Assembly (NCBI GenBank): GCA_002351365.1
Contig: DEGE01000009.1
Span: 11,244 to 17,996, forward strand
Source: Candidatus Saccharibacteria bacterium UBA2834
GTDB taxonomy: Bacteria > Patescibacteriota > Saccharimonadia > Saccharimonadales > Saccharimonadaceae
Direction of reading: 5' to 3'
Length of the DNA: 6,753 nt
Part shown: positions 1 to 6,655 of the stretch, piece after piece
Position numbering within the stretch: position 1 is the first letter of the stretch
Layout of the letters: each line of letters opens with the position of its first letter
Translations under genes and position numbers: made by a program
Notes under the pieces: generated by a model
The model's database searches: none
Seen by the model: the letters and a program-made list of their open reading frames with translations, nothing else
Told to the model about the DNA's origin: nothing

Positions 1-714
1 GCCTTTTTGTAAAGTAAAGCGACCCACGGTGGAAACTACAGTGTAGCCTTGTTTCTTCAGGTTTTCGAGATATTGGTAGCTGCTGCCATCATAGCGATAA
101 TCATCATCTTTTGGCATCGTGAAGCCATTGTAGGCGACATCGATTTTTTCTGGCGGAATGCCGTACTTCTCGACAATGATGTTCTTCGTGGCTTGGCTAA
201 CCGCAACAATGCGGTCTGCCCAGACTAGACCTTCGTATTCAATCTGGCGAATCAGCGGATTGCCGCCAGAGGCGCCGCCACGATCGAATTCTGTGGCATG
301 TACGTGTGCTACAAATGGTATGCCGAAATTCTTCTTCGCCAAGATACCAGCCTCATAGGTTAGCCAATCATGTGCATGAACTACGTCTGGCTTATATTCC
401 ATGAGATATTGCTCAACAAATAAGCAATAGTCGTGTTGAATATCGCGAATAGAATAGCTTTTGCCGTCGTGGCAGATGCGACGATCGCTCACGCCGTCAG
501 AATCATAAGCCGAGCAACCATATTGATGCAATGGATCGATGTTTGTCGCCGAGAGGACGTTCATGAAGTCGAAATGATGATCGGATTCGTACGGAACAAC
601 AAAATCAATATCCGCACCCAGCTTTGCTAGCGATTTGGAAAGATTCAAGCAAGCTACGCCCAAACCGCCACTGTTGTGCGGAGGGAGCTCCCATCCTAGC
701 ATCAAAATTTTCAT
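1..714 (-). CDS. GT-B glycosyltransferase, GT4/GT5 glycogen-synthase-like (N-terminal part, truncated by window edge)
   Basis: The frame is open without a stop from ATG at 714 down to position 1, giving 238 residues; the C-terminal half lies outside the window. Seen: N-terminus MKILMLGWELPP followed by a Gly-rich loop (HNSGGLG, 13-19), DVVHAHDW at 110-117, a HATEFDR segment at 139-145, VWADRIVAVSQ at 164-174, and the start of the second Rossmann domain, VGRFTLQKG, at 230-238. This order is typical of retaining GT-B enzymes of families GT4 and GT5, which move a sugar from a nucleotide-sugar donor onto a polysaccharide or glycolipid. The GGLG loop and HAHDW resemble glycogen/starch synthases, but donor and acceptor cannot be told from this half. 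No signal peptide is seen, so a cytoplasmic enzyme is expected. The only upstream ATG (720) is followed at once by TAG, which fixes the start. No Shine-Dalgarno is seen; a -10 box lies 8 nt before the ATG. Confidence 0.9.
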   Translation of the reverse strand, partial: MKILMLGWELPPHNSGGLGVACLNLSKSLAKLGADIDFVVPYESDHHFDFMNVLSATNIDPLHQYGCSAYDSDGVSDRRICHDGKSYSIRDIQHDYCLFVEQYLMEYKPDVVHAHDWLTYEAGILAKKNFGIPFVAHVHATEFDRGGASGGNPLIRQIEYEGLVWADRIVAVSQATKNIIVEKYGIPPEKIDVAYNGFTMPKDDDYRYDGSSYQYLENLKKQGYTVVSTVGRFTLQKG

Positions 715-722
715 CTACATTT

Positions 723-728
723 AGTATA
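723..728 (-). promoter_or_regulatory. -10 box of the glycosyltransferase gene (extended -10, leaderless type)
   Basis: The minus strand reads TGC-TATACT, an extended -10 element (TGn plus 5 of 6 matches to TATAAT). It ends 8 nt before the ATG at 714, so transcription would start at or within a couple of bases of the start codon. There is no convincing -35 box; the best candidate, TTGTGC, sits 16 nt upstream. An extended -10 can compensate for a weak -35. Confidence 0.55.
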
Positions 729-792
729 GCACTTGCCGGCATAAGCACAAGCAAAATTTCACGTATTTTTTTTAAAAAAGTAGCATTTATAT

Positions 793-798
793 TACAAT
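793..798 (+). promoter_or_regulatory. Possible -10 box of the small membrane protein gene
   Basis: TACAAT (5 of 6 to TATAAT) ends 6 nt before the ATG at 805, and an overlapping TATATT lies at 788-793. Upstream is a T-rich/A-rich tract (766-779) but no clear -35. No Shine-Dalgarno precedes the ATG, so a leaderless transcript is plausible. The AT-rich setting makes a chance match possible. Confidence 0.35.
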
Positions 799-804
799 CA
801 AGAT

Positions 805-1284
805 ATGGATGAAGTAACAGATACGACCGAAGAAGTTAAAGAATTTGACCGTGAAATTCGTTGGTACCATTTTGCGGCCGCAATTGCCGTGATTATATTG
901 GCTGGCGTTGCTATCGTGACGGCCTTAAAACACTTTGATGTGTCACTCGTTAATAGCGCAGCAACCTTAAAGCTATCAGTATTTCAATGTGGCACAAGCA
1001 CTGAAGATATTCAATCGGGTACATCGGCCGACTCCGAAAAGTATCTTGGCGTCAATGACGGTGAATTATACGCAATAGACGGCGACCACGGAAAAGTTAA
1101 ACGTGTAAAAAATGAAGACGAAGCAAATCTACGCATCGATAAGGTAGATTCGCAAATCAAGTTCTCGATCAAAATTAACGACGAATGGAAAGAGTATCGC
1201 AAAAACTGGGGTAGCACTAACTATTTTGACCTTAGCGACGAAAAGCAGTGTGGTGTAACTACTGGATTAAACTTTAGTCTTTAG
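805..1284 (+). CDS. Hypothetical protein with one N-terminal membrane anchor
   Basis: I do not recognise this 159-residue protein. Seen: a charged, mainly acidic N-terminal tail (1-20), one hydrophobic helix at about 22-42, then a polar domain of about 115 residues. That domain is rich in Asp, Lys and Ser and has a beta-like pattern at its end (QIKFSIKINDEWKEYRKNW). Two cysteines, at 62 and 149, lie on the same side of the membrane and could form a disulfide if that side is outside. There is no lipobox, no prepilin GFTLIE motif and no signal-peptidase site I would trust, so a bitopic anchored protein is the best reading; orientation is uncertain. It is the only plus-strand gene here, divergent from the glycosyltransferase (90-bp gap) and convergent with the ABC operon, sharing 4 bp of stop codons. 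Its membrane anchor and composition suggest a real gene. Confidence 0.7.
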   Translation: MDEVTDTTEEVKEFDREIRWYHFAAAIAVIILAGVAIVTALKHFDVSLVNSAATLKLSVFQCGTSTEDIQSGTSADSEKYLGVNDGELYAIDGDHGKVKRVKNEDEANLRIDKVDSQIKFSIKINDEWKEYRKNWGSTNYFDLSDEKQCGVTTGLNFSL

Positions 1285-3077
1285 AGAGCAAACTGCGAAT
1301 TGTATAGGTCGGCGTAAAAACCGTTTTTCTTCATCAATTCTTTGTGGTTGCCAGTCTCAATGATGTTACCCTCGTTCATGACGAGAATTAAATCGGCATT
1401 TTTAATTGTCGATAAACGGTGAGCAATAATAAACGACGTGCGATTTTCCATTAATTTGTCCATAGCATCCTGGACCAGCTCCTCTGTGCGCGTATCGACG
1501 TTTGATGTAGCTTCATCAAGGATCAAGAAAGGCGCATCCTCAATCATGCCACGCGCAATTGTCAAAAGCTGTTTCTGGCCGGCAGAAATCTCGTCGTTTT
1601 CGGCAACTTCTGTGTCGAGACCTTTCGGTAGGGTCTTAATAAAATGCGCAAGGCCAATTTCTTCACAAACGTCCATAATCTGCTTATCGGTAATATTCTT
1701 GCGATTATAAGCGACATTCTCGCGAATTGAGCCATTAAACATCCAGGTGTCTTGTAGTACCATCGTAAATAGCTCGTGTACATTTTCGCGACTTAATTCT
1801 TTTGTCGAGGTACCATCTATTAAAATGTCGCCGTCATTTATTTCGTAGAATTTCATTAAAAGATTAACCATGGTCGTTTTACCGGCTCCAGTTGGGCCTA
1901 CGATTGCAATCTTTTGGCCAGCTTTAACATTGGCGTTGAAATCCTTAATAATTATTTCGCCCTCATCGTAGCCGAATTTGACATGATTAAAGACGATATC
2001 ACCCTTGACGGCGGTCTTATCTAGCGTTTTTGTAATTTCTTTTTGAGTAGACATTTCATCCTCGTCAACGAATTCGAATACGCGCTCACTTGCGGCTGCG
2101 GCCGACTGCAGGCTTGTAGTAATTTGCGATAGTTCTTGTAGCGGCGAAGTGAAGAGGCGCACATAAGCAATAAACGCTACGATTACACCAAAACTAATCG
2201 TGCCATTGGAAGTAAGGATAGCACCCACGATACAGACCGCGACATAGCCGAAGTTGCCAATAAAAGCCATGAGTGGATGCATCAAACCAGATAAGAACTG
2301 ACTGCGTTGATTTGCGGTGTAGACGTCTTTATTTAAGCGGTCAAATTTGCGGTCAGAAGTAGCCTTGCCGTTATAGGCTTTAACGACATTGAGTCCGGAA
2401 TAAACCTCCTCGATATGCGCATTTAGCTTACCAAGCGCCGCCTGGCGTTGGATGAAATACTTTTGCGACTTATTCAAAATGATCACCATAAAAACGAAGC
2501 CGATTAAAGTAGAAGCCATAGCGGTAATTGCTAGAATCCAGTTTGTCGCAAACATCATAATAATGGTGCCGAACAATAAAGCTAAGGCTGCTACGGCGCT
2601 CGATAGTGAGTTGTCTAGGCTCTGTGTTACTGTGTCGACGTCGTTAGTGACACGGGATAAAATATCGCCTGTTTGGTGCCTGTCGAAATAGCGTAACGGC
2701 AGGCGATTGATTTTTTCGGAGATTTTCGTGCGAAGATTCTTTGCGAAGCGGTTCGAGATTTGCGACATCACTAGGCCTTCGATTAATTCTAGAGTTGCAC
2801 TCGAGACGTAAAGGCCGACCATTAGCAGCGCAATGCCATTGATAGCAGCAAAATTCATCGCCGCGCCAGGCGCAATCCCCTCGGATATCAAATCGGTGAT
2901 TTTTGATAATTGATTTGGCGCAATAATCGACAAAATTGATCCACCAATAGCGCAGAGAATAGAAATAATCACCAGAATACGGAAGGCTTTTAGCTCGTGA
3001 ATGATGCGCTTGAGTGCCGTGCCGAAATGTTTGGCTTTTTGAGAATCGCGACCACCGCGTCCGCCACCATTAAACAT
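1281..3077 (-). CDS. ABC exporter half-transporter, subunit with the intact catalytic site (598 aa)
   Basis: A type IV exporter half: a Gly/Arg-rich cytoplasmic N-terminus (MFNGGGRGGR), a six-helix membrane domain (about 30-320), then an ATPase domain. Seen: Walker A GPTGAGKTT at 394-402, Q-loop Gln442, Walker B LILDE with catalytic Glu522, D-loop SNVD at 525-528 and switch His553. The signature motif is ISAGQ (497-501) instead of LSGGQ. In heterodimeric exporters such as TM287/288, LmrCD and BmrCD, one subunit keeps the catalytic Glu while its altered signature completes the degenerate site of the partner. This subunit fits that role. An upstream in-frame ATG at 3128 would add 17 residues, but ATG 3077 has an AAGGAGG 6 nt before it and begins like related exporters, so I use 3077. 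It overlaps the partner gene by 8 nt. The substrate is unknown; drugs, lipids or peptides are all possible. Confidence 0.93.
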   Translation of the reverse strand: MFNGGGRGGRDSQKAKHFGTALKRIIHELKAFRILVIISILCAIGGSILSIIAPNQLSKITDLISEGIAPGAAMNFAAINGIALLMVGLYVSSATLELIEGLVMSQISNRFAKNLRTKISEKINRLPLRYFDRHQTGDILSRVTNDVDTVTQSLDNSLSSAVAALALLFGTIIMMFATNWILAITAMASTLIGFVFMVIILNKSQKYFIQRQAALGKLNAHIEEVYSGLNVVKAYNGKATSDRKFDRLNKDVYTANQRSQFLSGLMHPLMAFIGNFGYVAVCIVGAILTSNGTISFGVIVAFIAYVRLFTSPLQELSQITTSLQSAAAASERVFEFVDEDEMSTQKEITKTLDKTAVKGDIVFNHVKFGYDEGEIIIKDFNANVKAGQKIAIVGPTGAGKTTMVNLLMKFYEINDGDILIDGTSTKELSRENVHELFTMVLQDTWMFNGSIRENVAYNRKNITDKQIMDVCEEIGLAHFIKTLPKGLDTEVAENDEISAGQKQLLTIARGMIEDAPFLILDEATSNVDTRTEELVQDAMDKLMENRTSFIIAHRLSTIKNADLILVMNEGNIIETGNHKELMKKNGFYADLYNSQFAL

Positions 3078-4830
3078 TGAGTTCCTCCTTTGATAATTGC
3101 GATAGTGCAATTTGTTTATAAACTTCACAATTTTTTAGTAGTTCCTGGTGTGTGCCCATTCCGACGCAACGCCCTTTATCAAGAACTAGAATCTTGTCGG
3201 CATGCATAATCGTGCCGATACGTTGGGCTACGATTAGACTCGTGGCATCCTTGGTGTACTTTTGTAATTCTTTGCGCAGAATTGAATCGGTTTTGTAATC
3301 GAGCGCCGAGAATGAATCGTCAAAAATGTAAATTTCTGGATCGCGTGCGATAGCGCGCGCAATGGCTAGGCGTTGCTTTTGACCGCCAGATACGTTGGTG
3401 CCACCCTGCGCCAAGTGTGCACTATAGTCGTGTGGCAATTTTTCGACGAAATTCTTCGCCTGGGCAACTTTGATGGCCTCCTTGATTTTCTTCTCGTGAA
3501 TCTTGCCTTTGCCATTATCGCCGTAGGCGACGTTGGTGCTGACAGTGCCGTCAAATATCACGGCCCGTTGTGGCACGTAGCCGATTTTATTGTTTAGCTC
3601 GCTAATCTTATACTCGCGCACATCTAAGCCATCAACCAACACTTCTCCTTCGGTTACGTCATAGAACCGTGGCACAAGATTAATCAAAGTAGATTTGCCG
3701 GACCCAGTTGAGCCAATGAAGGCAACAGTTTGACCTTTTTCGGCCGTAAAAGAAATATCGCGCAATAGGTATTCTTCGGCGCCAGGGTAGCGGAATGATA
3801 CATTGCGAAATTCGACATGGCCACGCATATTTGGTACTCCATCAGTTTTCTTGCCGTCTTTGACGGTAATATCGGCGTCAACCACTTCATTAATACGCCC
3901 AGCCGAGACTTGCGCGCGTGGCATCATCATGAAAATCATCGATAATGTCAAGAAAGACATAATTACATGCATAGCGTAAGTCGAGAATACGACCATGTCG
4001 CCGAAGATGGTAAGCTTATCTCCTGCGGCGGCTGCATCAATAATATATGCGCCTATGAAATAAATCGCCAGGGTGACGCCATACATTACCAGGTACATTG
4101 CCGGCGACATTACCGAGAAAACGTTCTGGACGAAAATCTGAATTTGAGTTAAGTCGCCATTGGTCTTATCGAACTTCTTTTCCTGGTACTTTTCGGCATT
4201 AAAGGCACGTACTACGCGGATGCCATTGAGATTTTCGCGTGTTACACCGTTCAGGCAATCAGTCAGAGCTTGAATTTTCTTGAAACGCGGAGTGGCCAAG
4301 ACCATCACCGTAATATTTACCATGATTAGAATGACAACAGCGATGCCGGTCGTTAGGCTCCATTGCCAACTCTTGTTTGCGATTTTAATAATCGCCCAGC
4401 CGGCAGTAAGTGGCGCCCGGATTAGCATGCGAATACCCATCGACAAGAACATCTGAATTTGCGTAATGTCATTTGTGGTGCGCGTAATTAGACTACTGGT
4501 CGAGAATTCTTTAATCTCGTTCATGCTCAGGCGTTCCACTTTGTCGAAAAGCTCCTTGCGTGTATTCATTGAGAAATCGGCCGCAATTACAGAAATGAAA
4601 TAACCCGAAATTGCGTTTGCTAAGAAGGCCCCCAGGGCACAAAGAATCATGAACCCGCCATTATATAAGATGTCGTTCATCGCTCCATTGCCAGACTGCA
4701 CGAGTATGGTAATTTCCGACATATAATCCGGCATTTTTAATTCGAGCCAGACTTGCGTTGTGATGGCGATTAGTGTCAATAAAATAAATAAATAATCTCG
4801 CCGTTTAAGGTTTCGAAAAAGTTTAAACAT
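3070..4830 (-). CDS. ABC exporter half-transporter, subunit with the degenerate catalytic site (586 aa)
   Basis: First gene of the exporter operon. The membrane domain takes up about residues 10-310, starting with a helix at 12-32. The ATPase domain shows A-loop Tyr348, Walker A GSTGSGKST at 373-381, Q-loop Gln421, a good signature VSGGQ at 480-484, Walker B IYIFDD at 500-505 and D-loop SALD at 508-511. Two catalytic residues are replaced: Asp505 stands at the usual catalytic Glu position, and Gln536 (VAQR) stands where the switch His belongs. The same changes mark the degenerate-site subunit of heterodimeric exporters (the TM287 and LmrC side). Its normal signature should complete the active site of the partner encoded at 1281-3077. 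Length is normal for a half-transporter. ATG 4830 is preceded by AGAGGT. The protein acts in the cytoplasmic membrane with its partner; substrate is unknown. Confidence 0.94.
   Translation of the reverse strand: MFKLFRNLKRRDYLFILLTLIAITTQVWLELKMPDYMSEITILVQSGNGAMNDILYNGGFMILCALGAFLANAISGYFISVIAADFSMNTRKELFDKVERLSMNEIKEFSTSSLITRTTNDITQIQMFLSMGIRMLIRAPLTAGWAIIKIANKSWQWSLTTGIAVVILIMVNITVMVLATPRFKKIQALTDCLNGVTRENLNGIRVVRAFNAEKYQEKKFDKTNGDLTQIQIFVQNVFSVMSPAMYLVMYGVTLAIYFIGAYIIDAAAAGDKLTIFGDMVVFSTYAMHVIMSFLTLSMIFMMMPRAQVSAGRINEVVDADITVKDGKKTDGVPNMRGHVEFRNVSFRYPGAEEYLLRDISFTAEKGQTVAFIGSTGSGKSTLINLVPRFYDVTEGEVLVDGLDVREYKISELNNKIGYVPQRAVIFDGTVSTNVAYGDNGKGKIHEKKIKEAIKVAQAKNFVEKLPHDYSAHLAQGGTNVSGGQKQRLAIARAIARDPEIYIFDDSFSALDYKTDSILRKELQKYTKDATSLIVAQRIGTIMHADKILVLDKGRCVGMGTHQELLKNCEVYKQIALSQLSKEELNV
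3084..3090 (-). promoter_or_regulatory. Ribosome binding site that decides the start of the second ABC gene
   Basis: AAGGAGG on the minus strand lies 6 nt before ATG 3077, inside the last codons of the upstream ABC gene. It is the strongest Shine-Dalgarno near a start in the window. It supports ATG 3077 over the ATG at 3128 and suggests translational coupling through the ATGTTTAA overlap. Confidence 0.85.
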
Positions 4831-4834
4831 TAAT

Positions 4835-4840
4835 ACCTCT
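4835..4840 (-). promoter_or_regulatory. Ribosome binding site of the first ABC gene
   Basis: AGAGGT on the minus strand lies 4 nt before ATG 4830. It is weaker than the site of the second ABC gene but clear in this AT-rich leader, and it supports the chosen start. Confidence 0.65.
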
Positions 4841-4897
4841 TTTAGTTTTTGTTGGAGAATAAGAAATTTTTACATAAAATTGTCTCTACCAACCACA

Positions 4898-4903
4898 ATT
4901 ATA
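4898..4903 (-). promoter_or_regulatory. Probable -10 box of the ABC exporter operon
   Basis: A perfect TATAAT on the minus strand lies between the RNA terminator (4921-4953) and the ABC operon. Transcription would start near 4891 and give a leader of about 60 nt. The -35 region is only T-rich (TTTTTA at 17-nt spacing), so the match rests on the -10 box. The leader could fold: 4851-4855 pairs with 4889-4893 (GTTGG/CCAAC), and 4865-4870 with 4876-4881, leaving the ribosome binding site free. If active, this promoter separates the operon from the upstream RNA unit. Confidence 0.45.
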
Positions 4904-4920
4904 ACTAAAAACCAAAAGAA

Positions 4921-4953
4921 TAAAAAGTGCCCCGTCGCAAAGCGCGGCGGGGC
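4921..4953 (-). terminator. Intrinsic terminator of the structured RNA
   Basis: On the minus strand GCCCCG (4953-4948) pairs with CGGGGC (4934-4929). After a C-A mismatch, CGC (4946-4944) pairs with GCG (4938-4936), closing a 5-nt loop. A short AC and then TTTTTATT follow, and a second T run lies just beyond. The stem is very GC-rich and the tract is on the correct side for minus-strand transcription, ending the RNA about 90 nt before the first ABC gene. Confidence 0.8.
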
Positions 4954-5279
4954 GGGGTGGAAGGATATCTACGACGGTGTTTTTACGATCTCTTCCGGCC
5001 TCGAGGCCGGTAGTCAATCCCATTTTTGTCCCCTCGGGGGGGACCACACACTTCTGCACAGTTGAGGGGGTAACCCCTCAAGGAGGTGAATTTTGTTGCC
5101 CCTCTCAGAAGAGGCGGTTTTCCTTGCCTTCCTATCAAGGAAAATGTCCTTTTGGAGCCTTAGCCCCCACCGTCGTAGTGAACAACCGCCTGGTTTGGAG
5201 TTTCTGAAGCTTTTAACGGCATCTGCCTTGCGGACTTGAGCCTGAGCATACTCAGAAAGCAAACCATCATAGACGGTCT
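4921..5279 (-). ncRNA. Unassigned structured RNA, about 350 nt, with its own promoter and terminator
   Basis: This stretch has no credible protein gene but is full of paired segments. An 11-bp perfect helix joins 4969-4979 to 5168-5178. Inside it are five clear hairpins: 6-bp CCGGCC with a TCGA loop (about 4999-5014), 6-bp GTCCCC/GGGGAC (about 5027-5043), 8-bp at 5062-5069/5074-5081, 5-bp at 5101-5105/5110-5114, and 9-bp at 5118-5126/5136-5144. A further weak hairpin lies near 5154-5167. A separate 5' domain pairs 5260-5266 with 5191-5197 and 5252-5258 with 5201-5207. A strong promoter precedes it and an intrinsic terminator ends it. I looked for, and did not find, the RNase P core (GAGGAAAGTC, ACAGAA), tmRNA ends with CCA, or the SRP GGAAG apical motif. 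The fold does not resemble 6S. It is GC-rich against its AT-rich flanks. It could be a new stable RNA or a leader of the ABC operon. Confidence 0.7.
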
Positions 5280-5285
5280 ACTAGT

Positions 5286-5314
5286 ATAATAGCACATTAA
5301 GTAAAAATAGTCAA
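5286..5314 (-). promoter_or_regulatory. Strong sigma-70-type promoter of the structured RNA
   Basis: On the minus strand a TTGACT -35 box (5314-5309, 5 of 6), a spacer of exactly 17 nt and a TATTAT -10 box (5291-5286, 5 of 6) are seen. TGC immediately before the -10 makes it an extended -10. The predicted start is about 5278-5281. This is the best promoter in the window, far stronger than those of the protein genes, as expected for an abundant stable RNA. It lies 34 bp past the helicase stop codon. Confidence 0.85.
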
Positions 5315-5351
5315 GTATTTTTATAGAAAAATAGCAAAAATCAATTAAATC

Positions 5352-6647
5352 TTAAAAAAGTTCAACTTGACCCGGCGTTAGACCATCTGCATCCTCGTCG
5401 GGCTCAATATTATAAAAATCCACAACCTCAGGCGAAGATTTCAGTGCACTTGGCCAAATTCGCTGCGTAAGTGAGAGACCATTAATACTCTCGCATCGAC
5501 TGAGGGCAACATAGAGTTGACCAACATCAAAGCAGCTCGGATCAACGATGGCTTTAGGGTAGGTTTGCCCCTGACTTTTGTGAATCGTAATCGCATAGGC
5601 CAAGCGCAACGGAATCTGCTTAAAAGTTCCAATTGTGTCATGCTCAATAGTTTCGCCATTCCAGATTGGGCGGCTAATTTCCCATTCATGATATTTGACG
5701 TCCGACTTTTGATTATTGTCCCAGATTACCTTTACCGAGCGGTCATTAATTTTTTTGACGGTACCAAGTTGGCCATTCTTAAAGTTATCCTCGTTACAGA
5801 GCGCAATCACGCGCGCGCCCGGCTTGAGCACGAGTTCTAAATCGGCCGCCTCGTCTCCCTTATTGACGGTACCTTCTTTAGTGGCGGTAAAAACATATTC
5901 ATCGCCATCTATTTCGGCAAGTTTTTGTTGATTAATACGGTTAGCTTTGGCATTGGTCGGTACTAAATAAATTGCCTCGGGATCTGGCTCGTCCATAATG
6001 ACTTGGTCATTGAAGTATTCCAGGCAGCTAGTATCGCCGATGCGCGCAAGGTCTAGTTGGCTAACAAAAGTTTCTTCGCTTTGGCGCACGACCTCGTCTA
6101 ATTTGAACGTTTTAAAATTGAAAAAATTCCAGTTTGCGCCGTTAAAACAAAAACCATTGCCCAAATTAGGGTATTTATTCAATAGAATCTCACGATCTTC
6201 ATTGCGCAAAACCGGCGGCAATTGGAAGAAGTCGCCGACGACGATGAGTTGTTTTTTGCGTCCAGTCATTCGTTCGGCCTTAAAAATCATTTCGGCTATA
6301 TAGTCAAACAAATCGACGCGGCACATTGAAATCTCGTCTATCACGATTGTTTGGGCGTTCAGGATTTCCTCTGGTGGATGCACGGTTTTACTGTAATCGT
6401 AAACCTGCCGGTAGGGTAGATGAAAGGCGCGATGAATTGTACTGCCACCACGCAATTTAAGCGCGGCAATGCCGGTGGGTGCGCAGGCGATTATGTTGCG
6501 CTTAGCGTGATCGAGATAGCGCTGCAGCACGAAGGACTTTCCGGTGCCGGCATCGCCAGTCAAGAAAACATTCCGGCCATCAAGCATGGCGGTCAGAGCC
6601 GTCTTTTGACAATCGGTTAATCCGTCATATTTATCGAAGCCTAGCAT
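5352..6647 (-). CDS. PIF1/RecD-like superfamily 1 DNA helicase (431 aa)
   Basis: An ATP-dependent 5'-3' DNA helicase of the SF1B PIF1/Dda type, by its motifs in order: Walker A GDAGTGKS at 31-38, motif Ia APTGIAA at 56-62, Walker B VIDEISM at 102-108, motif III GDFFQLPP at 138-145, a VVRQ segment with Arg188, AITIHKSQGQTY at 352-363, and YVALSRCES at 379-387 with Arg384. Motifs run from end to end without a long N-terminal extension or an added C-terminal domain, so this is a compact form close to the helicase core. The acidic tail (DEDADG) is unremarkable. Family members act in replication, fork restart and G-quadruplex unwinding; the exact role here is not visible. ATG 6647 is the first start codon and has no Shine-Dalgarno. 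A TATAAT box 8 nt before it suggests a leaderless transcript. No terminator is seen after the stop; the RNA promoter begins 34 bp on. Confidence 0.93.
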   Translation of the reverse strand: MLGFDKYDGLTDCQKTALTAMLDGRNVFLTGDAGTGKSFVLQRYLDHAKRNIIACAPTGIAALKLRGGSTIHRAFHLPYRQVYDYSKTVHPPEEILNAQTIVIDEISMCRVDLFDYIAEMIFKAERMTGRKKQLIVVGDFFQLPPVLRNEDREILLNKYPNLGNGFCFNGANWNFFNFKTFKLDEVVRQSEETFVSQLDLARIGDTSCLEYFNDQVIMDEPDPEAIYLVPTNAKANRINQQKLAEIDGDEYVFTATKEGTVNKGDEAADLELVLKPGARVIALCNEDNFKNGQLGTVKKINDRSVKVIWDNNQKSDVKYHEWEISRPIWNGETIEHDTIGTFKQIPLRLAYAITIHKSQGQTYPKAIVDPSCFDVGQLYVALSRCESINGLSLTQRIWPSALKSSPEVVDFYNIEPDEDADGLTPGQVELF

Positions 6648-6655
6648 GTCTATTT

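Noticed and set aside
3078..3128. Longer N-terminus for the second ABC gene from ATG 3128 (17 extra residues)
   Set aside because: No ribosome binding site fits that start, and the extension lies inside the end of the upstream gene. ATG 3077 has a strong AAGGAGG at good spacing and begins with the Gly-rich tail seen in related exporters.
5082..5235. Plus-strand AGGAGG followed 6 nt later by TTG (5093), opening a frame of about 45 codons
   Set aside because: The Shine-Dalgarno is simply the complement of the anti-SD segment in the RNA. The frame uses a weak TTG start, there is no plus-strand promoter, and the codons cover the paired RNA segments.
4880..5262. Short open frames on both strands in the intergenic region (for example 4880-5065, 4977-5207 plus and 5014-5262 minus)
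   Set aside because: They overlap each other, lie over the hairpins of the structured RNA, have no proper start signals and their translations look like random sequence rich in Pro, Arg and Ser.
4921..5279. RNase P RNA, tmRNA, SRP RNA or 6S RNA
   Set aside because: Size would suit RNase P or tmRNA, but the RNase P core motifs, the tRNA-like tmRNA ends and a tag frame ending in Ala-Ala, and the SRP apical loop motif were not found. The multi-hairpin layout is not 6S-like. A covariance search could still overturn this.
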